A stretch of DNA of 64,000 bases from Plantactinospora sp039889035 (GCA_039889035.1 JBDQQY010000002.1:186001-250000), one strand, 5' to 3'. Positions 16,854-25,658 are shown, numbered from the stretch's first letter. Made by a program: numbers and translations. The notes: a model not told the origin generated them from the sequence alone.

Positions 16854-17822
16854 ATGCGTGAGGTCGATGTCGCGATAATCGGGGCCGGCCCCACCGGGCT
16901 CTTCGCCGCCTACTACGCCGGGTTCCGGGGACTGTCGGTCGCGGTCATCGACGTACTGCCCGAGCCGGGCGGACAGGTCACCGCCATGTACCCGGAGAAG
17001 GTCATCTACGACGTCGCCGGGTTCCCGTCGATCAAGGGCCGCGACCTGGTCGCCAACCTGGTCACCCAGGCCGCGTCCTTCAACCCCGAATACCTGCTCG
17101 GGGTACGCGCGGAGAAGCTGTCGTACCTGGACGGCAAGCCGGTGCTCAGCCTGGCCAACGGCGACATCCTGCACTGCGGCGCGATCATCGTCACCGCCGG
17201 GCTGGGCAGCTTCACCCCCCGCCCGCTGCCCGCCGCCGAGAACTTCGTCGGCAGCGGCATCGTCTTCTTCGTACCGCACCTGGCCGACCTCGCTGGGCAG
17301 GACGTGCTGATCGTCGGCGGCGGCGACTCGGCGTTCGACTGGGCGCTGGCGCTGCAACCCCTGGCCCGATCGGTCACCCTGGTGCACCGGCGGGAGAAGT
17401 TCCGGGCCCACGCCGCCACCGTCGACCGGGTACGCGAACTGCCGGTACGCATCGTGGTCAACGCCGAGGTGACGACGCTGCACGGCGAGGGTGCGGTGAC
17501 CGGGGCGGACATCGCGGTCAAGGGCGGCGGGACCGAGACGATCCCGGTCGACACCGTGGTCGCCGCGCTGGGCTTCACCGCCGATCTCGGCCCGCTCACC
17601 GAGTGGGGGCTGGCGCTCGACAAGCGGCACATCCTGGTCGACAGCACCATGGTGACCAACCTGCCCCGGGTCTTCTCCGCCGGTGACATCACCGAATATC
17701 CCGGCAAGGTCCGGCTGATCGCCACCGGTTTCGGCGAGGCCGCGACGGCGGTGAACAACGCGGCCGTGGTGATCAACCCGGCCGCGCACCTCTTCCCCGG
17801 TCACTCCTCCGACGCGGGCTGA
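16854..17822 (+). CDS. Ferredoxin/flavodoxin-NADP+ reductase, thioredoxin-reductase-like (YumC type)
   Basis: A 322-residue flavoprotein of the thioredoxin-reductase fold without a CxxC pair, which identifies the ferredoxin-NADP reductase branch. The FAD-binding GAGPTGLFAAYY is at residues 10-21, PGGQVTAMYPEKVIYDVAGFP follows, the NADPH-binding GGGDSAFDWAL is near residue 161, and the C-terminal FAD motif is SAGDITEYPGKVRLIATGFGEAATAVNNA. It would pass electrons between NADPH and ferredoxin. The ATG at 16854 is chosen; an alternative start lies 36 bases upstream. Its last 22 bases overlap the convergent TetR gene. Confidence 0.9.
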   Translation: MREVDVAIIGAGPTGLFAAYYAGFRGLSVAVIDVLPEPGGQVTAMYPEKVIYDVAGFPSIKGRDLVANLVTQAASFNPEYLLGVRAEKLSYLDGKPVLSLANGDILHCGAIIVTAGLGSFTPRPLPAAENFVGSGIVFFVPHLADLAGQDVLIVGGGDSAFDWALALQPLARSVTLVHRREKFRAHAATVDRVRELPVRIVVNAEVTTLHGEGAVTGADIAVKGGGTETIPVDTVVAALGFTADLGPLTEWGLALDKRHILVDSTMVTNLPRVFSAGDITEYPGKVRLIATGFGEAATAVNNAAVVINPAAHLFPGHSSDAG

Positions 17823-18541
17823 CCCGGCTCGGCTGGCCGACCCGGCTCGTCGGGTAGGCCGGCGAGGTCGGCCATCAGCCGCATCTGGTGGTCGAAGTAC
17901 GCCTCGTAGTTCTCGACCACCCCCTGGGCGAGCCGGCCGAACACCTCGAAGCTGACCAGGCCGAAGAGCTGGCTCCAGGCGGCCATGCAGCGGACGAGCT
18001 GCTCCTCGGTGAGTACGCCGGGACGTTGTTGGAGCAGCCGGGCCAGGTCGGCGCGGACCGGAGGCGGCACGGGCGTGGCGTCGGGTGGGGCGAGCCGGCC
18101 GGCGGCGGCCCCGTCGACCATGACCCCGACCAGCGCGTAGACCACCCGCTGGGCCGGGACGACGGTCTCGGACGGGGCGGCGTAGCCGGGCACCGGGCTG
18201 CCGTACAGCAGCGCGTACTCGGCGGGATGCGCCAGTGACCAGGCCCGTACGGCGTGACTCACGCCCAGCCAGCGCCCCCGCAGGTCGTCCCGGGCGGCTG
18301 CCGCGTCACCCGCCTCGGCCGCGTCACCGAGCGACTGGTACGCCTCGATGATCAGCACGGTGAGCAGTGCGTCCCGGCTCGGGAAGTACCGGTAGATGGC
18401 CGACGAGACCATGCCGAGATCCCGGGCGACGGCTCGGAGCGAGAGGTTGCCGCCCTCGGTCGCGAGGTGCCGCCGGGCGACCTCCTTGATCTCCTCGATC
18501 ATCTCGGCGCGGACCCGGGCCCGGATCGATGGTGCGGACAT
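17801..18541 (-). CDS. TetR/AcrR family transcriptional regulator
   Basis: A 246-residue TetR-family protein. The N-terminal HTH reads IEEIKEVARRHLATEGGNLSLRAVARDLGMVSSAIYRYFPSRDALLTVLI, and the C-terminal ligand-binding domain resembles the WHG/TetR_C_13 type (WLAHPAEYALLYG-like segment, MAAWSQLFGLVSFEVFG). It diverges from an epimerase-like gene, and the shared 172-bp intergenic region has two identical copies of a 13-bp dyad, almost certainly its operators. The two genes therefore form a local repressor-target pair. Its 3' end overlaps the FNR gene tail to tail. Confidence 0.92.
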   Translation of the reverse strand: MSAPSIRARVRAEMIEEIKEVARRHLATEGGNLSLRAVARDLGMVSSAIYRYFPSRDALLTVLIIEAYQSLGDAAEAGDAAAARDDLRGRWLGVSHAVRAWSLAHPAEYALLYGSPVPGYAAPSETVVPAQRVVYALVGVMVDGAAAGRLAPPDATPVPPPVRADLARLLQQRPGVLTEEQLVRCMAAWSQLFGLVSFEVFGRLAQGVVENYEAYFDHQMRLMADLAGLPDEPGRPAEPGQPASEE

Positions 18542-18612
18542 GGCGCCACCCTGCCACACCGGGACGTACTTCGAGAGCACCCGGTGCCCTTAGTGAGCGC
18601 TGATCAGAAATC

Positions 18613-18625
18613 AGAGCGGTGCTCT
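18613..18625. promoter_or_regulatory. TetR operator copy 1, overlapping the epimerase promoter
   Basis: AGAGCGGTGCTCT is an inverted repeat (AGAGC / GCTCT around GGT). Its last base overlaps a candidate -35 box TTGACG (18625-18630), which is followed at 17 bases by a weak -10 GACAGT (18648-18653). Confidence 0.7.
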
Positions 18626-18667
18626 TGACGTCGGCCCCGCTGCGGGGGACAGTGGGGAGGCAAACAG

Positions 18668-18680
18668 AGAGCGGTGCTCT
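18668..18680. promoter_or_regulatory. TetR operator copy 2
   Basis: An identical AGAGCGGTGCTCT, here extended by one base pair on each side (GAGAGC...GCTCTC, 18667-18681), 55 bases downstream of copy 1. The spacing is about five helical turns, and this copy lies between the candidate promoter and the epimerase start. Confidence 0.7.
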
Positions 18681-18713
18681 CGGTTCAGAGAGTTGATCTG
18701 AAAGGTGGGGTCG

Positions 18714-19643
18714 ATGGCACTCCAGGTGATCGTCGGTGCCGGTCCGGTCGGCCGGGGGGTTGCCCGGCTGCTCGCCGACCGGGGCGAGCGGGTCCGGCTG
18801 GTCAGCCGCCGGGGCACCGGGCCGGAGCATCCCGGTATCGAGCGGGTCGGCGCCGACGCGGCCGACCTGGAGCGGCTGGCCGAGCTGACCGAGGGGGCGG
18901 CGGCGCTCTACAACTGCGCCAACCCGGCGTACCACCGCTGGGCGACCGACTGGCCGCCGATCGCCGCCGCACTGCTGGCGGTGGCGGAGCGCACCGGGGC
19001 GGTGCTGGCGACCGTCGGCAACCTGTACGGCTACGGCCCGGTGGACGGGCCGATCACCGAGAGCGCGCCGATTCGCCCTGCCGGCGTGAAGGGACAGGTC
19101 CGGGCGAGGATGTGGCAGGACGCGCTGGCCGCGCACCAGGCGGGGCGGGCCCGGGTGACCGAGGTGCGCGGCTCCGACTACCTCGGCGCGGACGCGCAGA
19201 CCCTGTTCACCCTCCTCGTGGTGCCGAAGGTGCTGGCGGGGAAGCGGGCCTCCGTGCCGGCCGACCTGGACGCCCCGCACAGTTGGACGTACGTCGGCGA
19301 CGTCGCCCGTACCCTGGTCGCCGCCGCCGACGACGAGCGGGCCTGGGGGCGGCCCTGGCACGTACCCAGTCAGCCGCCGGTGTCGATCCGGGCGCTGGCG
19401 GCCCGGCTCGCCGAGCTGGCCGGTGCCCCGGCCCCGCGGCTGGCCTCGATGCCGCCCGCGCTGCTCTGGCTCGGCGGGCTCTTCGACCCGACGGCCCGCG
19501 AGCTGCGGGAGACGGCGTACCAGTTCCGCCGGCCGTTCGTGCTGGACTCCTCGGCGGCGACCGCGACGTTCGGCATCGAGCCGACCGGGCTGGACACCGC
19601 GCTGCGGGAGACCGCCGGGCGCACCCCGGCGGCGTCCCGCTGA
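18714..19643 (+). CDS. NAD(P)-binding epimerase/dehydratase-like protein
   Basis: A 309-residue extended short-chain-dehydrogenase-like protein. The N-terminal nucleotide-binding motif GAGPVGRGVARLLADRG (residues 7-23) and LVSRRG are clear, with ATVGNLYGYGPVDGPITE near residue 100 and SWTYVGDVARTLVAA near residue 190. The usual YxxxK is not obvious, so catalytic chemistry cannot be assigned with confidence. The ATG at 18714 follows AAAGGTGGGG. It diverges from the TetR gene and its promoter carries that regulator's likely operators, so expression is presumably inducible. Confidence 0.8.
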   Translation: MALQVIVGAGPVGRGVARLLADRGERVRLVSRRGTGPEHPGIERVGADAADLERLAELTEGAAALYNCANPAYHRWATDWPPIAAALLAVAERTGAVLATVGNLYGYGPVDGPITESAPIRPAGVKGQVRARMWQDALAAHQAGRARVTEVRGSDYLGADAQTLFTLLVVPKVLAGKRASVPADLDAPHSWTYVGDVARTLVAAADDERAWGRPWHVPSQPPVSIRALAARLAELAGAPAPRLASMPPALLWLGGLFDPTARELRETAYQFRRPFVLDSSAATATFGIEPTGLDTALRETAGRTPAASR

Positions 19644-19675
19644 TCCAGGTCGGTCCGACGGCCTCCCGGCCCGGG

Positions 19676-20707
19676 CTACTCCTGTTCGGCCAGGGGCCGG
19701 CCGTCGAAGTCGATCGCCGAATAGAGCGCCAGCTTCTCCAGCCGGTGGTACGAGTCGATCACCCGGATCGTGCCGCTCTTGGAACGCATCACGATCGACT
19801 GGGTGTACGCGCCACCGGCCCGGTAGCGGACCCCGCGCAGCAGGTCGCCGGAGGTGATCCCGGTGGCCACGAAGAAGGCGTTGTCCCCGGTCACCAGGTC
19901 GTCGGTGTGCAGTACCCGGTCCAGGTCGTGCCCGGCGGCGAGCGCCTTCTCCCGCTCCTCGTCGTCCCGGGGCCAGAGCTTGGCCTGCATCGCCCCGCCC
20001 ATGCACTTCAGCGCGCAGGCCGCGGTGATGCCCTCCGGGGTGCCGCCGATCCCCATCAGCACGTCGACGCCGGACTCGCCCCGGGCGGCGGCGATGGCCC
20101 CGGCGATGTCGCCGTCGGAGATGAACTGGATGCCGGCGCCGGCCCGGCGGATCTGCTGCACCAGGTCCTTGTGCCGAGGCCGGTCGAGTACGCAGACCGT
20201 GACGTCGGAGACCTCGGTGCCCTTGACCTTGGCGATCCGGCGCAGGTTCTCCGCGACTCCGGCGTTGATGTCCACGGCGTCCGCGTAGACCGGGCCGACC
20301 GCGAGCTTCTCCATGTAGAAGACGGCGCTCGGGTCGAACATCGCGCCGCGTTCGGCCACCGCGAGCACGGCCAGGGCGTTCGGCATGCCCTTGCTCATCA
20401 GCGTGGTGCCGTCGATCGGGTCGACCGCGACGTCGACCTCCGGCCCGGTGCCGTCACCGACCTGCTCACCGTTGAACAGCATCGGGGCGTTGTCCTTCTC
20501 GCCCTCGCCGATCACCACGACGCCGCGCATCGGGATCGAGTTGATCAGCTTGCGCATGGCGTCGACGGCCGCGCCGTCGCCACCCTCCTTGTCGCCCCGG
20601 CCGACCCACCGGCCGGCGGCCATCGCCGCCGCCTCGGTCACCCGGACGAGGTCGAGGGCCAGGTTGCGGTCCAGGTTCTGTGGCACCCGGGTACGGGTGT
20701 TGGTCAT
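19676..20707 (-). CDS. glpX: Fructose-1,6-bisphosphatase class II
   Basis: A 343-residue class II FBPase that hydrolyses fructose 1,6-bisphosphate in gluconeogenesis. Visible are the metal-binding DPIDGTT motif near residue 97, GEGEKDNAPML, IGGTPEGITAACALKCMGG (about residues 198-216) and FFVATGITSGDLLRGVRY. The ATG at 20707 (MTNTRTRVPQNLDRN) is preceded by GAGGAGGAG; the frame runs on to 20875 without support. With pckG also in this window, two dedicated gluconeogenic enzymes are within 15 kb. A perfect palindrome lies in its promoter. It diverges from the DUF4245 gene. Confidence 0.97.
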   Translation of the reverse strand: MTNTRTRVPQNLDRNLALDLVRVTEAAAMAAGRWVGRGDKEGGDGAAVDAMRKLINSIPMRGVVVIGEGEKDNAPMLFNGEQVGDGTGPEVDVAVDPIDGTTLMSKGMPNALAVLAVAERGAMFDPSAVFYMEKLAVGPVYADAVDINAGVAENLRRIAKVKGTEVSDVTVCVLDRPRHKDLVQQIRRAGAGIQFISDGDIAGAIAAARGESGVDVLMGIGGTPEGITAACALKCMGGAMQAKLWPRDDEEREKALAAGHDLDRVLHTDDLVTGDNAFFVATGITSGDLLRGVRYRAGGAYTQSIVMRSKSGTIRVIDSYHRLEKLALYSAIDFDGRPLAEQE

Positions 20708-20770
20708 GTCGGCTCCTCCTCGCGGCACTGCGGGGTGGCCCGGCACAGCGCGGCGCGCCGCCGCCGGCCT

Positions 20771-20787
20771 TGTCAGGAATCCTGACA
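20771..20787. promoter_or_regulatory. Perfect 17-bp palindrome in the glpX promoter
   Basis: TGTCAGGA (20771-20778) and TCCTGACA (20780-20787) are perfect inverted repeats around a single A. Read on the minus strand, the palindrome lies just downstream of a TTGACC -35-like box (20793-20798), where a -10 is expected, 64 bases before the glpX start. This is the position of a repressor operator. I do not recognise the cognate regulator. Confidence 0.65.
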
Positions 20788-20884
20788 CGCTGGTCAACTT
20801 AACGCCGGTTCGGGGGGCCGGTGTCCGGATCCCGGTAACCGGTGGGCCGAAAGCCCGGCCGGCGGGGGCTGTCAAGATAGAGGG

Positions 20885-21541
20885 GTGAACCCCACCCAGC
20901 CTGCCGACCGTAGCCCGGACGACCAGCTCCCGGGCGAACCCGACGCGCAGCTTCCGGGCGAACCCGACGCGGCCCTCGCCGACCGGTCGGAGCGCGCCGG
21001 GTCGGGTGACGAGCGGGTCGTGCCGGCCGCGATCAGGTCACAGCGGTCGACCAAGGACATGGTCATCTCGCTGCTGGTGCTGCTGGTGCCGATCGCCCTC
21101 GTGATCGGCTTCGGTCGGGTCGTCCTCAACGCGGACCAGCCGGTGGTGGTCGATCCGACCCCGGCGTTCCAGGAGGCCCGGGCCGCCAACGCCTTCCCGG
21201 TCGGCGAGCCGACCGGCCTGGCCGACGGCTGGCGCACCGTGCTGGCCGAGTTCCGGCGGGAGGCCGGCGGTGCGACCCTCCGGATCGGCTATATCGGCCC
21301 GGACGGCGGCGGGGTGCAGCTCGTGCAGAGCAGTCTGCCGGCCGACGGACTGCTGCGGGCCGAGCTGACCCGCGAGGGGCGGCCGCAGGGCACGGTCGAG
21401 GTGGCTGGCCGTAATTGGCAGCGTTACACGGCCCGCCCCGACGAGTCGGCCCTGGTGCTGCTGGAGCCCGGCCGGACGGTACTGGTGGTCGGGCGGGCGT
21501 CCGAGGGTGAGCTTCGGCAGATAGTCGCTTCTCTGCGGTAG
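20885..21541 (+). CDS. DUF4245 domain-containing membrane protein
   Basis: A 218-residue protein with a ~55-residue acidic, Pro-rich cytoplasmic N-terminus containing a short tandem repeat (LPGEPDAQ / LPGEPDAA), one transmembrane helix (MVISLLVLLVPIALVIGFGRVVL) and an external domain with NAFPVGEPTGLADGWRTV, matching DUF4245. Function unknown. DUF4245 genes commonly sit beside glpX and xseAB in actinomycetes, as here. The start is the GTG at 20885. Confidence 0.85.
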   Translation: MNPTQPADRSPDDQLPGEPDAQLPGEPDAALADRSERAGSGDERVVPAAIRSQRSTKDMVISLLVLLVPIALVIGFGRVVLNADQPVVVDPTPAFQEARAANAFPVGEPTGLADGWRTVLAEFRREAGGATLRIGYIGPDGGGVQLVQSSLPADGLLRAELTREGRPQGTVEVAGRNWQRYTARPDESALVLLEPGRTVLVVGRASEGELRQIVASLR

Positions 21542-21622
21542 CTGTCCGGTATCGGTACGCTTCGTGTCTGCCATCACGGTGGGCACACGCCTGCCGGGCA
21601 ACCTTCTGGGGAGGAGTCGACA

Positions 21623-22429
21623 GTGACATTCCGACGGTGGGGCGTCGCCACGATCGCTGCGGCGGCCCTGTTCACGCCGGCTCTGGTGGCCTGCGCGGGC
21701 ACGGGCGCCGAGCCGAGCACCTCCGGCTCCGAATCGCCGGCGATCCCGGACGATGCCAAGGAGGCGCTGCTCGCGTCGACCAAGGAGATCACCAAGGGTA
21801 ACTTCAAGTTCAGCATGACCGGCGCGGACCTGGACGGTCAGGGCCTCGTGCACCTGCCGAGCAAGAGCGCCCAGATGACCATGAAGGCCGGCAGCGACGG
21901 GTTCTCGATGGACATGGAGATCGTCTACATCGAGCCGGAGAGCTGGGTGAAGTTGACGATCACCGGCGCCGAGGGCGTACCGGGGCTGGAGAAGCTGAAC
22001 TCCGGCAAGTACCAGCACCTGGACCAGTCCAAGATCACGGGTACCCGGGGGCTGGGCTTCGACTTCAAGGACGTCGACCCGGCCGGCAGCGAGGCGCTGA
22101 CCAAGGCCATCGTCGACGTGCGGAAGACCGGCGAGGGCGCGTACACCGGCACCATCGACCTGACCAAGGCCACCGGCGCCGGCATGGTCGACGAGGACGC
22201 GGTCAAGCTGCTCGGCGCCGAGGCGACCAAGCTGCCGTTCGAGGCCAAGCTCGACGCGCAGGGCCGGCTCACCTCGCTGACCATCCAGTTGCCGGCGGTC
22301 GGCGGTGGCAAGGCGCAGCAACTGACGGTCGGCTACTCCGACTACGGCGCGGCGAGCCCGGCCAAGGCACCCCCGGCGGCCGAGGTCGTGGAGGCGTCGC
22401 CCGAGACGTACGAGCTGTTCAACAAGTGA
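21623..22429 (+). CDS. LppX/LprAFG family lipoprotein
   Basis: A 268-residue lipoprotein. The signal peptide ends in the lipobox LVAC (Cys about residue 24), followed by a Gly/Ser-rich linker and the LppX_LprAFG domain (ALLASTKEITKGNFKFSMTGADLDGQGLVHLPSKSAQM). In mycobacteria relatives carry lipids such as triacylglycerides or PDIM across the periplasm. The GTG at 21623 has GGGGAGGAG upstream. It follows the DUF4245 gene by 81 bases and converges on xseB. Confidence 0.88.
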   Translation: MTFRRWGVATIAAAALFTPALVACAGTGAEPSTSGSESPAIPDDAKEALLASTKEITKGNFKFSMTGADLDGQGLVHLPSKSAQMTMKAGSDGFSMDMEIVYIEPESWVKLTITGAEGVPGLEKLNSGKYQHLDQSKITGTRGLGFDFKDVDPAGSEALTKAIVDVRKTGEGAYTGTIDLTKATGAGMVDEDAVKLLGAEATKLPFEAKLDAQGRLTSLTIQLPAVGGGKAQQLTVGYSDYGAASPAKAPPAAEVVEASPETYELFNK

Positions 22430-22487
22430 GTACCGGCGCCGGGTGGGGTGGCGCGGCCGCTCCGCCCGGTGCTCCCGGTGCCGGCGA

Positions 22488-22724
22488 TCAGCTCTGGGGG
22501 GTCTCCCGGGCCTGCCGGACGGTGTCGATCCGTTGCCGGGCGCCGTCCAGCCAGCCCTGGCAGATCTCGGCCAGCCGCTCGCCCCGCTCCCACAGCGCCA
22601 GCGACTCCTCCAGCGAGGTGCCGCCGGCCTCCAGCCGTTCGACCACCGTGGCCAGCTCGGCCCGGGCCTGCTCGTAACTGAGTCCGTCGCCCGGCCCGCT
22701 CGCGCGTTCTTCCGTGTCAGTCAT
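22488..22724 (-). CDS. xseB: Exodeoxyribonuclease VII small subunit
   Basis: A 78-residue protein with the XseB helical hairpin (LSYEQARAELATVVERLEAGGTSLEESLALWERGERLAEICQGWLDGARQRI). It joins XseA in the enzyme that degrades single-stranded DNA to oligonucleotides. The ATG at 22724 fits the family; another ATG is 12 bases upstream. It lies 61 bases downstream of xseA on the same strand. Confidence 0.95.
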   Translation of the reverse strand: MTDTEERASGPGDGLSYEQARAELATVVERLEAGGTSLEESLALWERGERLAEICQGWLDGARQRIDTVRQARETPQS

Positions 22725-22785
22725 GGTGGGTCCCATCTCAGCACACCGTCGCCGGACGCGGTCCGCGCACACACCCGTACGACGG

Positions 22786-24006
22786 CTACGGCTCGACGAC
22801 CGCGCCCAGTTCGCCCTCGGCGAGGCGTACCCGCAGCGGGTCACCGGCGGCGACCTCACCCGGTGCCCGTACGACGTGCCCGTCGGCGCGCTGCACGATG
22901 GCGTACCCCCGGTGCAGGGTGGCGGCCGGGGAGAGGGCCCGGAGCCGTGCCACGGTGTGCCGGAGTTCCCCGGTCGCGGTGCCGAGCCGGTGCTGCACGC
23001 AGCGGAGGGCCCGGTCCCGCAGCGCGGTCACGTCGGCGGCCCGCTGGTCGAGCAGTACCTCCGGCCGGGCGAGCGACGGGCGGGACCGCCAGGCGTCGAG
23101 GCGGTGCGCCTCCCGGTCGACCAGCCCGATCATCGCCCGGTCGAGCCGGTCCCGGGCCATCCGGATCAGCCGGGTCTCCTCGCCGAGGTCCGGCACGATC
23201 CGCTTGGCGGCGTCGGTCGGCGTCGAGGCGCGCAGGTCGGCGACGTAGTCGACCAGCGGCGCGTCGGTCTCGTGGCCGATCGCGCTGACCACCGGCGTAC
23301 GGCAGCCGAAGACCGCCCGGCACAGCGCCTCGTCGGAGAAGGGGAGCAGGTCCTCGACGCCGCCACCGCCCCGGGCCAGCACGATCACGTCGATGCTCGG
23401 GTCGGCGTCGAGCACCTTGAGTGCGTCGACGATCTGCGGTACGGCGGTCGGGCCCTGCACCGCCACGTTGACCGTGCGGAACTGCACCGCCGGCCAGCGG
23501 CGACGGGCGTTCGTCAGCACGTCCCGTTCGGCCGCCGAGGCGCGGCCGGTGATCAGACCGATCCGGCTCGGCAGGAAGGGCGGCCGGCGCTTACGGGCCC
23601 GGTCGAAGAGCCCCTCGGCGGCGAGCAGCTTCTTCAGCTTCTCCAGCCGGGCCAGCAGCTCGCCGAGCCCGACCTGCCGGATCTCGTCGGCCCGTAGGCT
23701 GAGCGTGCCCCGGGCGGCGTAGAACTCGGGCTTGGCGTGCAGCAGTACCCGGGCTCCCTCGGCCAGCTCCGGCGCACCGGCGTCCAGTACGTCCCGGTTG
23801 GTGGTGACGGTCAGGCTGAGGTCGGCCGACGGGTCGCGCAGGGTGAGGAAGACCGTCGCCGCGCCGGGACGCCGGCTGAGCTGCGCCACCTGGCCGTCCA
23901 CCCAGACCCAGCCCAGCTTGCCGATCCAGGCGCTCAGCTTCTGGCTGACCACCCGGACCGGCCACGGCTCGTCGGGGGTACTGCGCGGGATGCCGGCCTC
24001 GGTCAT
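22786..24006 (-). CDS. xseA: Exodeoxyribonuclease VII large subunit
   Basis: A 406-residue XseA. The N-terminal OB-fold domain (VSQKLSAWIGKLGWVWVDGQVAQLSRRPGAATVFLTLRDP) is followed by the catalytic domain with IGLITGRASAAERDVL, VIVLARGGGGVEDLLPFSDEAL and AIGHETDAPLVDYVADLRASTPTDAA, and a C-terminal coiled coil. It cleaves single-stranded DNA in both directions. It is co-directional with xseB and diverges from ispH across 95 bases. Confidence 0.96.
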   Translation of the reverse strand: MTEAGIPRSTPDEPWPVRVVSQKLSAWIGKLGWVWVDGQVAQLSRRPGAATVFLTLRDPSADLSLTVTTNRDVLDAGAPELAEGARVLLHAKPEFYAARGTLSLRADEIRQVGLGELLARLEKLKKLLAAEGLFDRARKRRPPFLPSRIGLITGRASAAERDVLTNARRRWPAVQFRTVNVAVQGPTAVPQIVDALKVLDADPSIDVIVLARGGGGVEDLLPFSDEALCRAVFGCRTPVVSAIGHETDAPLVDYVADLRASTPTDAAKRIVPDLGEETRLIRMARDRLDRAMIGLVDREAHRLDAWRSRPSLARPEVLLDQRAADVTALRDRALRCVQHRLGTATGELRHTVARLRALSPAATLHRGYAIVQRADGHVVRAPGEVAAGDPLRVRLAEGELGAVVEP

Positions 24007-24101
24007 CCGGTCAGCCTACGGCGGCCACCGCCCGCCCCCGCGCCATGCCGGCGGGACGGCGGCCAGCGGGCGGGACCACGGGCGGAACGTAGACTGGGCG
24101 G

Positions 24102-25133
24102 GTGACCGAGGCTCAGGCGACACCCCAGACCGGTAAGCGTGTCCTGTTGGCCAAGCCCCGCGGCTACTGTGCCGGCGTCGACCGTGCCGTGCAGACCGTG
24201 CAGGAGGCCCTCAAGCTCTACGGGGCGCCGATCTACGTGCGCAAGCAGATCGTGCACAACAAGCACGTCGTCTCCACGCTGGAGCGGCAGGGCGCCATCT
24301 TCGTGGAGGAGAACGAGGAGGTGCCGGAGGGGTCGATCGTGATCTTCTCGGCGCACGGTGTGGCCCCCGAGGTCTACGAGCAGGCGAAGACCCGCTCGCT
24401 GAAGGCGATCGACGCCACCTGCCCGCTGGTCACCAAGGTGCACCACGAGGCCCGGCGGTTCGCGGCGGACGATTACGACATTCTGCTCATCGGTCACGAG
24501 GGGCACGAAGAGGTGATCGGCACCTCAGGTGAGGCACCCGCGCACATCCAGCTCGTGGACGGTCCGGACGACGCCGACAAGGTGACCGTACGGGACCCGT
24601 CGAAGGTGGTCTGGCTCTCCCAGACGACCCTGTCGGTGGACGAGACGATGGAGACCGTCGCCCGGCTCAAGCGCCGGCTGCCGCTGCTCCAGTCGCCGCC
24701 CAGCGACGACATCTGCTATGCCACCCAGAACCGCCAGCACGTGGTCAAGGAGATCGCCGCCGACTGTGACGTGGTGATCGTGGTCGGCTCCCGTAACTCG
24801 TCCAACTCGGTGCGGCTGGTCGAGGTGGCGGTGGACGCGGGCGCCCGGGCCGGCTACCTGGTCGACTACGCCTCGGAGATCTCCGACGACTGGCTGGCCG
24901 GGGCCGGCACGGTCGGCCTGACCTCCGGCGCGAGCGTCCCCGACGACCTGGTGATGGAGGTGCTCGACCATCTCGCCGCGCGCGGCTTCACCGACGTGAC
25001 CGAGGTGACCACCGCCGACGAGCGGCTGACCTTCTCGCTGCCGCAGGACCTCAGGCGCGACATGAAGGCAGCGGCGGCCAAGGCGGCGGCCCAGCAGGCG
25101 AGCCCAGTCGCCGCGAGCGCCGCGAACGGCTGA
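24102..25133 (+). CDS. ispH: 4-hydroxy-3-methylbut-2-enyl diphosphate reductase
   Basis: A 343-residue IspH (LytB), the last enzyme of the MEP pathway, which makes IPP and DMAPP with an iron-sulfur cluster. The three cluster cysteines are present: Cys23 in GYCAGVDRA, Cys107 in DATCPLVTK and Cys205 in DDICYATQN. The catalytic Glu region (TSGEAP) and SRNSSNSVRLVEVA are intact. The start is a GTG at 24102. It diverges from xseA. Its products supply the prenyltransferase encoded at 9081. Confidence 0.97.
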   Translation: MTEAQATPQTGKRVLLAKPRGYCAGVDRAVQTVQEALKLYGAPIYVRKQIVHNKHVVSTLERQGAIFVEENEEVPEGSIVIFSAHGVAPEVYEQAKTRSLKAIDATCPLVTKVHHEARRFAADDYDILLIGHEGHEEVIGTSGEAPAHIQLVDGPDDADKVTVRDPSKVVWLSQTTLSVDETMETVARLKRRLPLLQSPPSDDICYATQNRQHVVKEIAADCDVVIVVGSRNSSNSVRLVEVAVDAGARAGYLVDYASEISDDWLAGAGTVGLTSGASVPDDLVMEVLDHLAARGFTDVTEVTTADERLTFSLPQDLRRDMKAAAAKAAAQQASPVAASAANG

Positions 25134-25188
25134 CCGGCCGGGCGGCGTGGCACGGAACGGGCGGCCCGGGGTACGCGTCGGATCTGTC

Positions 25189-25638
25189 ATGACGACGACG
25201 CGGTGGATGGTCGGCGCGGTGCTGGCCGCCGGGCTGGCCCTCGGGGCCTGCGCGGACTCCGGCTCGGCGCCGCCGAACGGATCGGGAGGAAGTCCGGTGA
25301 CCGTGTCCCCCTCGCCAGATCCGGCCTCGACCGGTCCGTCTGGTCCGTCCGGCCCTGGTCCGACGACCCCCGGTGGGCCGACGGGGGATCCGACCGCTCC
25401 GACCAAGCCGCCGCGCGGCGGGGCGGCGCCGAGCGGTACGACCACGCTCAGCGGGACCGTCCAGGCCGGCGTCGAGCCCAACTGCCTGCTGCTGGACGGC
25501 TATCTGCTTGTCGGCGGCCCCCGGGACGTGCTCACCGCCGGAGCCCGGGTGACGGTCGTCGGCCAGGTACGCGCCGATCTGATGACCACCTGCCAGCAGG
25601 GCACCCCGTTCCAGGTGCAGAGCGCCACCCGGGGCTAG
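25189..25638 (+). CDS. Lipoprotein with Pro/Gly/Ser linker and small C-terminal domain
   Basis: A 149-residue lipoprotein with signal peptide and lipobox LGAC (Cys at about residue 21), a ~60-residue Pro/Gly/Ser/Thr-rich linker, and a ~65-residue beta domain (TTLSGTVQAGVEPNCLLLDGYLLVGG...VTVVGQVRADLMTTCQQGTPFQVQSA) that looks OB-fold-like with two cysteines. Function unknown. The ATG at 25189 begins the signal peptide; the 14 residues before it in the open frame are not needed. It follows ispH by 55 bases. Confidence 0.7.
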   Translation: MTTTRWMVGAVLAAGLALGACADSGSAPPNGSGGSPVTVSPSPDPASTGPSGPSGPGPTTPGGPTGDPTAPTKPPRGGAAPSGTTTLSGTVQAGVEPNCLLLDGYLLVGGPRDVLTAGARVTVVGQVRADLMTTCQQGTPFQVQSATRG

Positions 25639-25658
25639 TGCGTCCCTGGACGGGTCGG

